Assembly: GCA_945861065.1 (NCBI GenBank)
Contig: CAMASI010000017.1
Location: 1-58,695 of the forward strand
Reading direction: 5' to 3'
Length of the DNA: 58,695 nt
DNA from: Klebsiella pneumoniae
Lineage (GTDB): Bacteria; Myxococcota_A; UBA796; GCA-2862545
In this document: positions 9,791-18,703 of the stretch, piece by piece
Position numbering within the stretch: the first letter of the stretch is position 1
How the letters are laid out: each line of letters starts with the position of its first letter
The notes under the pieces: generated by a model
Database searches by the model: none
Told to the model about the DNA's origin: nothing
Seen by the model: only the letters and a program-made list of their open reading frames with translations
Translations under genes and position numbers: made by a program

Positions 9791-10615
9791 GTGTTGGCGG
9801 GGTCGGATGTGGCGCATTCCGTGGGTATCGTAGGTGTGGGTGTGATGGGCGAGGCGCTACTCAGCGCGCTGTTGGACCGAGGCACGCCGCGCGAATCGAT
9901 CGTGGTTAGTCATCGGCGGGCGGAACGGGTCGCGGATCTACGGGCCCGGTACGGCGTTGCGGCCTCGGTCGACAATGCCGCAACGGCTCACGCAGACCTC
10001 GTTGTGCTTGCGGTCAAGCCACAAACGGTGTGGAAGGTGGCCCATGACCTTCGGGGGCAACTCGGTGCCAATTCCACCGTGGTTTCTTTGGTCGCTGGGG
10101 TTCGGGCCGACGATCTGGCGATGGCGTTAGAGCACGCAGCCGTGGTGAGGGCCATGCCCAACCTCCCGGCCCGCATTCGACGTGGCTTCACCGTATGGTA
10201 CGCGTCTGCGGCCGTGCCGATCACCGCACGCGACGCCGTTGCCGACCTGCTTGGCGCGTTGGGAACGCATTGGCCGGTGGTGGACGAAGCCGACATCGAC
10301 CGAGCAACTGCGATCAGCGGTACCGGGCCTGCGATCGTGGCATTCTTTGTGAAAGCGATGTTGGAGGCTGCCAACTACGTTGGAGCGCCACGGGACCTCG
10401 GTCGTCAGGCGGTCCTGACAACACTCAGGGGAACGCTCGAGTTGTGGGTCGCAGAGGACGGGCACTTGGCGGAACTGATCGACGAAGTGGCAAGCCCTGG
10501 AGGAACTACCAGCCGAGCGCTTCAGACGTTGAAGAACGGTCGCTTCTCGGCGGTCCTGACGGAAGCGGTGGCCGCGGCGCATGAGCGAGCGAAAGAGATG
10601 GGCGTGAAAACGTGA
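9791..10615 (+). CDS. proC: Pyrroline-5-carboxylate reductase
   Basis: A 274-residue NAD(P)-dependent enzyme that reduces 1-pyrroline-5-carboxylate to proline in the cytoplasm. A dinucleotide-binding glycine motif (GIVGVGVMGEAL) opens the protein. AVKPQTVWKV and the C-terminal GTGPAIVAFFVKAMLEAA and VASPGGTTSRAL segments are typical of ProC. Its start codon is GTG; further in-frame GTG codons at 9809 and 9821 would give slightly shorter products that still include the nucleotide fold. It is transcribed away from the S9 peptidase across a 59-base gap and ends 13 bases before a convergent hydrolase gene. No other proline genes are nearby. Confidence 0.94.
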   Translation: MLAGSDVAHSVGIVGVGVMGEALLSALLDRGTPRESIVVSHRRAERVADLRARYGVAASVDNAATAHADLVVLAVKPQTVWKVAHDLRGQLGANSTVVSLVAGVRADDLAMALEHAAVVRAMPNLPARIRRGFTVWYASAAVPITARDAVADLLGALGTHWPVVDEADIDRATAISGTGPAIVAFFVKAMLEAANYVGAPRDLGRQAVLTTLRGTLELWVAEDGHLAELIDEVASPGGTTSRALQTLKNGRFSAVLTEAVAAAHERAKEMGVKT

Positions 10616-10628
10616 GCCGCGCGGCCTT

Positions 10629-11627
10629 CTAGAGATTATCGCAAGTAAATAGATTTCGAACTGGACGATTGAATTCCCCATTCAATCGGTGAGTGGCCCA
10701 CACCACCCGAAGCACAGACTCCACCTTGTCGGGTGCGGAAACCGCCGTGGCGTTCACGAATTGGTTGAGAATGTTTTCGAAGTCAGCGATGTCGAACAAC
10801 CGCACACCATCCGCATCGATCGCGCCTAGCGCGACGAGCTCATCAAATGCCAGAAGCGACTCCTCTTCGGGAATTCCAATCGAGATCATACGCAAAGGGT
10901 CTAGCGGGACCTCCACGTTGACTTCCAACGTGTGCGCTTTGTTGGGCGCCTCGTCGAGGTACCCGTCAAAACCGCGTTGCACGTCCACGTCGTCGTTCTC
11001 CATTTGGTGATGGTAGGTATCCACCTTAGCAAATTCGAAGGGCGAACCATTATGGAGATTCAACGCACGAATGTCCCAATCCCAATCGCGAATACCAAGG
11101 AAAGCCCAGCGACCCGTGAATTCCGATCCGTTTGAAAAACCCATACCAAACATCGGCGTGTCTTCATCGATCGCCGTCGTTTCGATGACGAAGTCCCGGA
11201 GCCATTTCACACGCACCATGTCAACATTATCGTCTGCGTTGGAGATCTCACTGTCCCAACGGGAGTCGATGCCCTGTTCAATGCTGTCCGTGGCCACCAT
11301 CGCATACCCGTCGGCGAATAATGGATTGTACATCCGCAAATACTCGATCTGCTGAAGGTCGTCGATTCCGCTTCCCGAACCATGGAATACCCACACGACC
11401 GCCTTCGGGTTTTCAGGAACCGACAGGAGGAATCGCATGTCTTCCGAGGGCACGTCGTAGGTCTCGATCGGCGAGAGCGACAGTACTTCGTAGATGCCTT
11501 CGGGTTCAAAGTAGCCTGCGGCCTCGCAAGACCCGGGGACGACGGCGGGCGGGGCGTCCGAGTCTACCGGACCGTCCGTTTCTGCCTCCTTCTTGCCAAA
11601 AATGCAGGCCGCGAGCATGAACCACAT
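10629..11627 (-). CDS. Putative lipoprotein with alpha/beta-hydrolase fold
   Basis: A 332-residue protein starting MWFMLAACIFG, with a lipobox-like LAAC ending at Cys8. An in-frame TAG eight codons upstream with no start codon between, and a GGAGA five bases before the ATG, show that the N-terminus really is this short. The mature part opens with an acidic Asp/Pro linker. A hydrolase core follows, with an oxyanion-type FHGSGSG (81-87) and a nucleophile elbow GFSNG with Ser165. It ends FTCDNL, so a disulfide with Cys34 is possible. The fold is near that of secreted polyhydroxyalkanoate or feruloyl esterases, but the substrate is unknown. It is convergent with proC and divergent from the FG-GAP lipoprotein. 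Confidence 0.65.
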   Translation of the reverse strand: MWFMLAACIFGKKEAETDGPVDSDAPPAVVPGSCEAAGYFEPEGIYEVLSLSPIETYDVPSEDMRFLLSVPENPKAVVWVFHGSGSGIDDLQQIEYLRMYNPLFADGYAMVATDSIEQGIDSRWDSEISNADDNVDMVRVKWLRDFVIETTAIDEDTPMFGMGFSNGSEFTGRWAFLGIRDWDWDIRALNLHNGSPFEFAKVDTYHHQMENDDVDVQRGFDGYLDEAPNKAHTLEVNVEVPLDPLRMISIGIPEEESLLAFDELVALGAIDADGVRLFDIADFENILNQFVNATAVSAPDKVESVLRVVWATHRLNGEFNRPVRNLFTCDNL

Positions 11628-11703
11628 CGGGTCTCCGGTTGGGCCGCGCTAACTTGAAAGCATTTCGAGGGTGTAGGGCAAGGTGCAGGTTAACGGCGTT
11701 GTG

Positions 11704-13437
11704 ATGCGAAGCTATCAGAACGTACTGGCCAGGGCTTTCTTCGCTTCGGCGCTCGTAGGGTGCGGCGGCGTTGACCCGGTCGACACGGCGCCAGAACCGA
11801 TTGGCGGCGGGACTGGGACGACCGATATCGATGGCGACGGTTCCCCCGACGCCGTGGACTGTAACAGCGAAGACCCTGCCGTCTATCCAGGCGCGCTTGA
11901 GCACTGCGACGGCGTAGACCAAGACTGCAACGGCTTGATCGACGATGAACCCGAGGATGGATTCGACGAACTTACGGACGCAGACGCCGATGGCTTCGGC
12001 GTGGCTACGGGGTCTCGGGTGTGCACGGCCACTACGGATTCCGTCATCGTTGGAGACTGCGATGATTCGGAGGTGGGCGTTTACCCGGGTCAGACGGTCC
12101 TTGGGCGGGACGGCTGCGAAGGGTTTGGGTCGGGCCTCGAATGGACGGGTCTGTTCGTGAATGGCAGCGCCGGAGACACCGTGGAAGATGTCACTGGGTT
12201 GTGGGGGTCGGAAGCGTTGTTGGGTGTCGCAGACCCCGAGGCGGAAGGAGAGCGGGGCGCTGTGTACATCGTTCCCATCCTAGAAAACAACGGCGTTCGG
12301 TCGCTGTCAGAAGCGTCGTTGACCCTCACCGGTTTCGAGGCCGGGGACAAAGTGGGCTACGACCTCGCGCTGGTCCACGACATTGATGCGGACGGCGTGA
12401 TCGACCTGGCGATTGGCGGGCCGCACGCCAGGCGGGACGGCGTAGCTGTGGGGGCCGTGTACCTCTTCTCAGGGTCGACCACGGGTGTGTGGTCCATCCA
12501 GGATCTGGCATGGGGCGTCGTATTTGGCGACGCGGAAGGCGACTCGTTGGGCTCCGTGGCCGTCACCGGCGACGCGTCTGGCGACGCAAAACCCGACCTT
12601 GTGGTCGGTGGAACCACCGCGGGGTCGGGTGCGGGTGTGGCCGCTGTCTTTACCGAGCCGCCGACCCTGGCAGGCGAAACGGTCAGCGTCGGAGCTTCGT
12701 TGATCATCTACGGCACCCATGGCGGGGCTCTGGGCCGGGTGGGTGAGGGCGGGGACTTCAACGGGGACGGCATCGTCGAAATCGTGATCGGGGCGGATCA
12801 CGACAACTTTGCTGGGAATTCGGCCGGCGCGGTGTTCGTGGGAGACGGAGCGCTGTCGGGCGTGCTTCTAGACGTCGACCTGGACACTGCATTGAATGGG
12901 TCAGCGGGTTCGCTCACTGCCCACGCTGTGGGATCTGCGGGCGACCTCGACGGAGACGGCCGCGATGATTTGGTGGTGGGCGCGCCGTACGAAGACAGCA
13001 ACGGCGTGGAGTCCGGAACTGCTTACGTCGTCTCCGGACCTGTCCCCGTCGGGACCGGTGTGTTGGCAAATGCCGCCACGGCGACCTTGTTGGGAGAGGC
13101 CGCTTATGGTCATACAGGCTTCGCTGTAGGCCTGGGCGGCGACCTGTCCGGCGACGACGTGCCGGATCTCCTGGTAGGCGTGAAACTCGATTCCACGTAC
13201 CTGGAAAAAGCCGGGGCAGTGTTGGTCGCGCGGGGCCCGTTCCTTGGAACCACCGGCTCCCGAGACAATGCCTTCAAGTTCGTGGGCCGCGCCGTGCACG
13301 AGAGCATCGGTGAGTCTACCAGCCTTCCGGATGTGGACGGTGACGGCTACCGGGAGATCGGTTTTGGCGTTCGGGAATCGAGCACGTCGTTTCCCTCCGC
13401 CGGATCGGCGCTCGTCCTGGTGGGCGCACAGTTTTGA
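11704..13437 (+). CDS. FG-GAP repeat lipoprotein with MopE-type Asp/Cys motif
   Basis: A 577-residue surface lipoprotein. The ATG at 11704 gives a standard signal peptide (MRSYQNVLARAFFASALVGC). Starting seven codons earlier would place polar residues before it. After the lipid Cys come a short linker and one MopE-like module (DCNSEDPAVYPGALEHCD and DQDCNGLIDD). FG-GAP blades of an integrin-alpha-like propeller follow, with repeated Asp-rich calcium loops (DIDADGVIDLAIGG, DFNGDGIVEIVIG, DLDGDGRDDLVVG). Such proteins are usually outside the cell and bind calcium or partners. The Lgt-like gene follows 44 bases downstream on the same strand. Confidence 0.85.
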   Translation: MRSYQNVLARAFFASALVGCGGVDPVDTAPEPIGGGTGTTDIDGDGSPDAVDCNSEDPAVYPGALEHCDGVDQDCNGLIDDEPEDGFDELTDADADGFGVATGSRVCTATTDSVIVGDCDDSEVGVYPGQTVLGRDGCEGFGSGLEWTGLFVNGSAGDTVEDVTGLWGSEALLGVADPEAEGERGAVYIVPILENNGVRSLSEASLTLTGFEAGDKVGYDLALVHDIDADGVIDLAIGGPHARRDGVAVGAVYLFSGSTTGVWSIQDLAWGVVFGDAEGDSLGSVAVTGDASGDAKPDLVVGGTTAGSGAGVAAVFTEPPTLAGETVSVGASLIIYGTHGGALGRVGEGGDFNGDGIVEIVIGADHDNFAGNSAGAVFVGDGALSGVLLDVDLDTALNGSAGSLTAHAVGSAGDLDGDGRDDLVVGAPYEDSNGVESGTAYVVSGPVPVGTGVLANAATATLLGEAAYGHTGFAVGLGGDLSGDDVPDLLVGVKLDSTYLEKAGAVLVARGPFLGTTGSRDNAFKFVGRAVHESIGESTSLPDVDGDGYREIGFGVRESSTSFPSAGSALVLVGAQF

Positions 13438-13481
13438 GTTTGGCACCGTGAAGAAGCAGCGGGGTCGGGATAGGCAGCTGC

Positions 13482-14321
13482 GTGCTCGCCGCCCTCCGCT
13501 TCTTCCAACTGAGTGTCTACAACCTCGAGATTCCAGGCGTTGGCACGCTGCCGATCGACCCCTGGGCGACGCTCGTGTGCATCGGTTTCGTGGTGGGGCT
13601 CGAACTCGCGCGGGCACGCGCCATTCGACTCGGGCTCGACGTGCGCGACATCGTAGACGGCGCTGTGTTCATCGTGCTGTCCGGTTTCTTCGTCGCACAT
13701 ATTTTCACGGTCCTGTTCTACTTCCCCGAACGCATGCAGGTCGGGGGTGAGTTCAACCTGGTGGCGGCCGTCGGTGCAATCCTGCGCGTCTGGCAGGGGT
13801 TTGCGTCGACCGGTGGGTTTGTGGGCGCGGTCCTCGGCGCCATCGTCTTTTATGGCTGGATTCGCCCACGAGACGCGTGGCGTCACGCCGACGTGATCAC
13901 CTACGGCTTTCCCTTCGGTTGGTTCTTGGGGCGGATGGGCTGTGGCGTTGTGCATGACCACATCGGGGCGCAAACGACGTGGCCCATCGGCATGGACTTC
14001 GGCGTGGACGGGGTGCGCCACGAGTTGGGTTTGTACGAGGCGGCGCTCATGCTGCCCCTGTGCGCGTTGTTTTGGTGGCTCGGGCGCAAGGACCAAGCGT
14101 CTGGCACCTTCCTCGCGCTGTTCGGGATGGCGTACGCGCCCATCCGATTTGGTCTCGACTTCTTGCGAAACACCGACCTCGAACACCAGGACGCCCGTTA
14201 TCTTGGGTTGACGCCCGCACAGTTCGGCATGGTGATCATGTTTGGGGCCGCGGCGGTGTTGTGGATTCGGGTGCGCAAGGCGCCGTTCACCCCGGTGGAC
14301 CTGGCGGCGCCTGTACCTTGA
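13482..14321 (+). CDS. Divergent prolipoprotein diacylglyceryl transferase family protein
   Basis: A 279-residue polytopic membrane protein of the Lgt family, which attaches diacylglycerol to lipobox cysteines. Family landmarks: GTLPIDPWATLVCIGFVVGLELARARA near the N-terminus, RVWQG, GRMG and RHELGLYEA. Several usual positions differ. The FHGG segment carrying an important His in E. coli Lgt reads ASTGG. The GRxGNFxNGE signature reads GRMGCGVVHDH. HPxQLYE reads RHELGLYE. The GTG start follows the FG-GAP lipoprotein gene, and the stop overlaps the start of a small lipoprotein gene (TTGA). It may be a specialised paralogue rather than the housekeeping enzyme; whether it is active is unknown. 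Confidence 0.75.
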   Translation: MLAALRFFQLSVYNLEIPGVGTLPIDPWATLVCIGFVVGLELARARAIRLGLDVRDIVDGAVFIVLSGFFVAHIFTVLFYFPERMQVGGEFNLVAAVGAILRVWQGFASTGGFVGAVLGAIVFYGWIRPRDAWRHADVITYGFPFGWFLGRMGCGVVHDHIGAQTTWPIGMDFGVDGVRHELGLYEAALMLPLCALFWWLGRKDQASGTFLALFGMAYAPIRFGLDFLRNTDLEHQDARYLGLTPAQFGMVIMFGAAAVLWIRVRKAPFTPVDLAAPVP

Positions 14322-14779
14322 GTTGGTTTTTCTTGCTGTCCTGCGCCGGTGCACCGGAGCCGACAACGGTCACGCTACCGCACTTTGGGGAGTGGACCAC
14401 ACTGCTGTCCCGGATGGCGCATGACGACGTGGCCGCGGTTCGGGTGGTCGCTCGGGATCTGGGAGAGGGCAGCGTAGACGGCGCAGCACTCGCGCTCGTC
14501 GGAGGGGCGCTTGGCATGCTTCAGGTGGCCGAAGACGGCGATGAACAGCGCGAAGCGTTGAACGTGCTCGTGCGCGGGTGCGCAGGGTGCCATGCGGAAC
14601 GACCGCTTTCCACGGTCGCCTTTGCGCACCAAAGCGCGCTTCGGCACGTGGCAGAGGCAGCCGTCAGCGCTCGGCCGTTAGGCGTCCCGTTGGATGAAAG
14701 GTCTCAGGCGGCGGCCGCGGCTGGGTCCGTGGGAGGAGCGGTCCAACTGTGCACCCAGTGCCATGCGCTTGGGTTCTGA
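14318..14779 (+). CDS. Small putative diheme c-type cytochrome lipoprotein
   Basis: A 153-residue protein whose TTG start overlaps the Lgt-like stop codon (TTGA). The frame is open further upstream inside the Lgt-like gene, but this start gives MSWFFLLSC, a very short lipoprotein-like N-terminus with Cys9. Two CxxCH haem-attachment motifs are present: C88-AGC-H92 and C145-TQC-H149, the second almost at the C-terminus. The region between is helical and Ala-rich, consistent with a small cytochrome. Axial ligands other than the two His are not assignable. Its stop lies three bases before the proposed end of the insertion sequence. It could be an electron carrier anchored to a membrane; its partner is unknown. 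Confidence 0.65.
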   Translation: MSWFFLLSCAGAPEPTTVTLPHFGEWTTLLSRMAHDDVAAVRVVARDLGEGSVDGAALALVGGALGMLQVAEDGDEQREALNVLVRGCAGCHAERPLSTVAFAHQSALRHVAEAAVSARPLGVPLDERSQAAAAAGSVGGAVQLCTQCHALGF

Positions 14780-14781
14780 AC

Positions 14782-16377
14782 GGGTGCGGTTCTCAGTGTG
14801 ATCTCCGGCCGGCTGCCTTGATACGTGCTGGTAGTTGCTTGACTTCAGTGGTGTAGCTGGCGACCACGTGTGCGATGGCCTCTCCCCAGCGCGCGCCGGA
14901 GGATGTCGAAAGCGCGCGGAGGTGCAATATTGGCTGGGCTCCCCGTTCGTCCCAGCGTGACCCCGAGCGGCGCATGCGGGTTTCCACAATCGTCTTCCCA
15001 GTGGCCTCGACCGTGCCGCTGCCGATCGGCAACCCCGCCGCATGCGCAGTTGCGTACCGCATGCGTTCGCGGTTGTTCTTGATGTATGTCGCGGCGGCAT
15101 GTAGCTTTTCGGGCACTTCTTCGGGCTTGTAGCGGAGAGCCCAGGTGCGCACCTCCACCTCGATATCGTCGATCGCGCCGTCGTTCGCCAGCAGGGCGCT
15201 GCGGAACCGGGGCACGATGGCTTTTGCATCTTCGCCGGACGCCGTTGCAGCCTCGCCAAGCTTTTCGAGGAGGTGCCAGACGTCGATCAGGGCCGCTGTG
15301 ACGGCAAGGCCGGCTGTTGCGCGGTCGAGAATTGACTGCATCTCCGGGGCGCCATCGGCAAGGGACACCAGGGTCAGGTCGGGCCTTCTTCGAAGAATGA
15401 TGGCGAGGTCGTGACGAAGCGCGTCCTCAACGACCTCGGCGCCGCCAGTCGGTACGTGAGCGTAGCGGATGCAGCAATTCGGCGTGCCCTCGCCGTCGTA
15501 GAGCGTGATGACAGCAGAGAAGGCCATGCGGAGCGCGACGGCAATGGGTTTCTGAACGCCGCGTTTCCGGTCGTCAGCGGTCAGGGCACGGGGCTCTGCC
15601 ATCGGGAGCGATACGCGGTCGACGGCCACAGACACGGCGGCGGTTGGTGTTGGGATTGCCATATTCTCCACAAGCTCGTCTTCGTACAGTTCCCGGATTT
15701 CGCCCCACCGCTCGCCCACATCGATGGCCGAGCGGAAGTGTTCGCTTCTGGAGTACGGCAGCACGCCGAGCCGGGAGCACATCGCGTCGCCCTCGCGGGA
15801 GGGAACGCCCTGGCCGACGGCCGCGATGCCCTGGGCCGCGGCAGGCGTCAACAGCCCTTCCACGATGCCGGCGCGTAGTTCCATCGGGACGATGGTCGGC
15901 CCGTTCCGAACTCCCTCTTCGCGGTACAGGCCACGTTCGAGAGACAGCCCGCCACGCATCGCGAAATACTTGCCGGACGTATTCGGGTTGTTCATCCGCC
16001 GATACGTGCGTCCGCCCACTTCTACGCGAGGCGCCACGGGGTCAAGGGCCTTGAGCATGCGACCCAGGCACCCGGTCTCCAGGGCCGCAATTCGTTCCAT
16101 CAGGTCTCGCTCCCCTCCGGAGAAGTCAACCGCATTCCCCGACCGGCCGAGATCTGAAAACGTCTCGACAAATTCGATGATGGGTCGCAAAAGGGTCGCA
16201 ATTTCCTCGGGGACGTCGACAACAGCCACGTATAGCCTCCGCGCTTGTGCGCGGACAATGATCCTGTCCAACACGATCCACAACCGCGCTCCTCATGTTG
16301 CCGCTTCTCCGCCGATTCCCGTCGCGCGTTGCCACAAGAACGCCGGCATGACTTGGCGCACGACCCGATCCGCACCC
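14782..16377. mobile_element. ISKra4-like insertion sequence (proposed limits)
   Basis: The limits are set by an 11-base sequence in inverted orientation on either side of the transposase gene. GGGTGCGGTTC reads inward on the plus strand at 14782-14792. GGGTGCGGATC reads inward on the minus strand at 16377-16367. The resulting length, about 1.6 kb, suits the family. No clear target-site duplication is visible in the flanking bases. The element lies between the stop codons of the cytochrome and dctM genes, so it appears not to disrupt either. The non-coding part on the right (16284-16511) holds nothing else I can identify. Confidence 0.45.
14793..16283 (-). CDS. ISKra4 family transposase
   Basis: A 496-residue DDE-type transposase. 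Recognisable blocks are SLADGAPEMQSILD (Asp310), ALIDVWHLLEKL (Asp334) and the conserved C-terminal LPIGSGTVEATGKTIVETR (Glu425 region), followed by GAQPILHLRAL, which is typical of the ISKra4 group. The TTG start at 16283 follows an in-frame TGA four codons upstream, so the N-terminus may begin slightly differently or have been lost through a frameshift. The rest of the frame is intact and the enzyme may be functional. Its stop codon abuts the proposed left terminal repeat. Confidence 0.85.
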   Translation of the reverse strand: MWIVLDRIIVRAQARRLYVAVVDVPEEIATLLRPIIEFVETFSDLGRSGNAVDFSGGERDLMERIAALETGCLGRMLKALDPVAPRVEVGGRTYRRMNNPNTSGKYFAMRGGLSLERGLYREEGVRNGPTIVPMELRAGIVEGLLTPAAAQGIAAVGQGVPSREGDAMCSRLGVLPYSRSEHFRSAIDVGERWGEIRELYEDELVENMAIPTPTAAVSVAVDRVSLPMAEPRALTADDRKRGVQKPIAVALRMAFSAVITLYDGEGTPNCCIRYAHVPTGGAEVVEDALRHDLAIILRRRPDLTLVSLADGAPEMQSILDRATAGLAVTAALIDVWHLLEKLGEAATASGEDAKAIVPRFRSALLANDGAIDDIEVEVRTWALRYKPEEVPEKLHAAATYIKNNRERMRYATAHAAGLPIGSGTVEATGKTIVETRMRRSGSRWDERGAQPILHLRALSTSSGARWGEAIAHVVASYTTEVKQLPARIKAAGRRSH

Positions 16378-16511
16378 GGCGCGACCTGCCAACACGGCGG
16401 GTCCGGGTGGGGGGGCCTGTTCGGCCTGTTTGCCGCAGCAACCCGCCGCCGCCGCGGCTAGAGCTAGAAAACTTCCCGCCCCGACGGTGCTCCCCGGGGA
16501 TGCGCCATCGG

Positions 16512-17981
16512 CTACGGCGCCGACCCCTCCTGCGCCGCCCGCTCCCGCGCCCGTCGCATCATCTCCTCCATCGTCATAGGCCTGCCCGGCATCGGTTCGT
16601 CCAGCGCCGACCCCTCAGGCACGACCTCTGCCGCTGGCGGCCCATCCCAGGGGAACGACTCCCACACCGGACGCCCCTCCCGCCAGTTCAGCGGCCCCTT
16701 CGACAGCACAGGGAAATACATGATGACGAGCAGCGCCCCGCAGATGATGGCGAGCGTCGGCAAGATGGCCCGCGCCACCTCCGCGAACGGCACCCGGAAG
16801 ATGGCGGCAGCTACGAACAGGTTCGTGGCCACCGGCGGCGCGATGTACCCGATCTCCATGTTCACCACGAACACGATGCCGAAATGGATGGGGTCAATGC
16901 CATAGGTGTGAATGGCGACGGGCGCCAAAATGGGCGCAAACACCAGCGTCGCCGAGATGCTGTCCATCAACGCGCCGAGCACCACCAGCACGCCGTTGAC
17001 GACCAACATGAACTGCCAGCCCGACAAGCCACTGCCTTCGCTCCACGCCCGAATCGCGCCCGGCGCATCGACCTCCGCCAGGAAGTCATTGAGACCAAAA
17101 GCGAGCACAACGATGAGAATGAGGCTGCCCATCAGCGTCGCCGCTTCGGCCAGAATCGCTGGCAACTGGCCGACCGTCACGTCGCGATGCACAAACGTCG
17201 CCACCACCACCGAGGCCGCAAACGCCACCGCGCCAGCTTCCGTCGGCGTGAACACCCCGCCATAGATGCCGCCGAGCACGATGCACGGAAGTGTCAGCGA
17301 CCAGCCAGCACCCAGAAAGGCCCGCCCGAGCCCAGACGCGTCAAACGGCTGACGGGAACCCGGCACCCGGCTTCCGACGATGATTGCATACACCGCCAAC
17401 GACCCTGCAATGAACAGGGCCGGCACCAGCCCGGCGAAGAACAGGTCGGCGGGATCCACCGCTGCCTGCCCTTGGACAGCAATCGAGTAGATCAACATCG
17501 CAATGGCAGGCGGAATCATGCAGCCGAGACTTCCCGCCGCCGCGATGAGGCCGATGGAAAAGCGCTTCGGATACCCCGCGGCCACGAGCGCCGGGTACAT
17601 CACACCGCCCACGGCTACGAGGGTGACGGGCGAGCTGCCGCTGATGGCCGCGAACACGACGCAGGCCACGATCGACGCCACCGCTAGCCCGCCCGGCATC
17701 CAGCCTACCAGGGCCGCCGCCAGGTCGGTCAGGCGCCGCGCGATGCCACCGCGCGTCATGATGGAGCCCGCTGCGATGAAGAACGGGATCGACAAAAACA
17801 CGTTCTTCGTGGTCAGCGACTCCATCTTCGTGACGATGCGGTCCAGTTGGAGGGCCGGATCGACGTCGCCGCCCGCGAACAGCAAGAAACACAGCGCCGT
17901 CGCCACCCCCACCATGACGAACAGCCGGGAACCCACGAAGGCGAGGCACAAAATCACGAGGAGCAGGAGGACGGCACTCAT
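16512..17981 (-). CDS. dctM: TRAP transporter large permease DctM
   Basis: A 489-residue membrane protein, the translocation subunit of a tripartite ATP-independent periplasmic transporter. About a dozen hydrophobic segments are visible, together with family motifs around FFIAAGSIMTRGGIARRL and MIPPAIAMLIYS. The ATG overlaps the dctQ stop (ATGA). The last 65 or so residues are a hydrophilic extension, Pro/Glu-rich and ending in MTMEEMMRRARERAAQEG, which is longer than usual for DctM and should form a cytoplasmic helix. The substrate cannot be told; typical ones are C4-dicarboxylates, other organic acids or ectoine-like solutes. Confidence 0.93.
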   Translation of the reverse strand: MSAVLLLLVILCLAFVGSRLFVMVGVATALCFLLFAGGDVDPALQLDRIVTKMESLTTKNVFLSIPFFIAAGSIMTRGGIARRLTDLAAALVGWMPGGLAVASIVACVVFAAISGSSPVTLVAVGGVMYPALVAAGYPKRFSIGLIAAAGSLGCMIPPAIAMLIYSIAVQGQAAVDPADLFFAGLVPALFIAGSLAVYAIIVGSRVPGSRQPFDASGLGRAFLGAGWSLTLPCIVLGGIYGGVFTPTEAGAVAFAASVVVATFVHRDVTVGQLPAILAEAATLMGSLILIVVLAFGLNDFLAEVDAPGAIRAWSEGSGLSGWQFMLVVNGVLVVLGALMDSISATLVFAPILAPVAIHTYGIDPIHFGIVFVVNMEIGYIAPPVATNLFVAAAIFRVPFAEVARAILPTLAIICGALLVIMYFPVLSKGPLNWREGRPVWESFPWDGPPAAEVVPEGSALDEPMPGRPMTMEEMMRRARERAAQEGSAP

Positions 17982-18703
17982 TCGCCGTCTCCCGCCGGGA
18001 TGCCGAGCTGGTGCAACGTGTCATCGCCGCCGGTCGCCAGCGCACCGGTCCAGGCGCGGACTGCGTCGGCACCGAAGCGAATCGCCAACATGGACATCCC
18101 GTAGGGTATCGACAGCGCCGGCACCCACTTGGGAATGGGCAAACCCGACAGATTCCCTGCCGCATGGTCGGTCGCGACCCACAGGTCCCAATGACCGAGC
18201 ACCGAGCGCACGCCGAGCCACAGGACCAGCGCACAGAAGGCCGCGGTCACCCCATGCCCCACCGCGGCGACCTTCCCGGCCATGGCGGGTGGAACCAGCC
18301 GTCCGCCGATGTCCATGGCCAGATGACGACGTTCGTGCGCCGCTAACGACGCGCCCATCGTCCCGAGCCACAGCGTGAGCGAGAGCGCCAACGTTTGCGA
18401 CCACACCAGGCCATTGGGTAGCAACCAGACGAAGGCCTCGCGCAACGCGACCAGTGCAATGCCGAGCGCGACCCCTTTCGGAATCGGCATTTCAGCGCCG
18501 CGGGTGCGCAGCGCAAGCGGACACACGATCACGGCCACGACGCCGACCACGAGCGGATTGGCGAGGAGCGAGCCCTCCCGCGTGCTCACCCGGTGAACGA
18601 CGTCGAGGAAGACTACCAGCCCCATCACAACGAGCATCGTGGCGACCAGCGCGCGTTCAACCCTGTAGACGGCTGCGTCGATCCGGCCCCAGGCGTCGAT
18701 CAC
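17978..18703 (-). CDS. dctQ: TRAP transporter small permease DctQ (enlarged)
   Basis: A 241-residue membrane protein with a GTG start overlapping the dctP stop (GTGA). It begins with the expected ERALVATMLVVMGLVVFLDVVHR segment and contains the conserved HERRHLAMDI motif. By eye it has about six hydrophobic segments instead of the usual four. The extra pair (around residues 48-64 and 75-94) lies between the canonical first and second helices. DctQ proteins are normally 160-180 residues. It should pair with DctM in the inner membrane. Confidence 0.85.
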   Translation of the reverse strand: MIDAWGRIDAAVYRVERALVATMLVVMGLVVFLDVVHRVSTREGSLLANPLVVGVVAVIVCPLALRTRGAEMPIPKGVALGIALVALREAFVWLLPNGLVWSQTLALSLTLWLGTMGASLAAHERRHLAMDIGGRLVPPAMAGKVAAVGHGVTAAFCALVLWLGVRSVLGHWDLWVATDHAAGNLSGLPIPKWVPALSIPYGMSMLAIRFGADAVRAWTGALATGGDDTLHQLGIPAGDGE

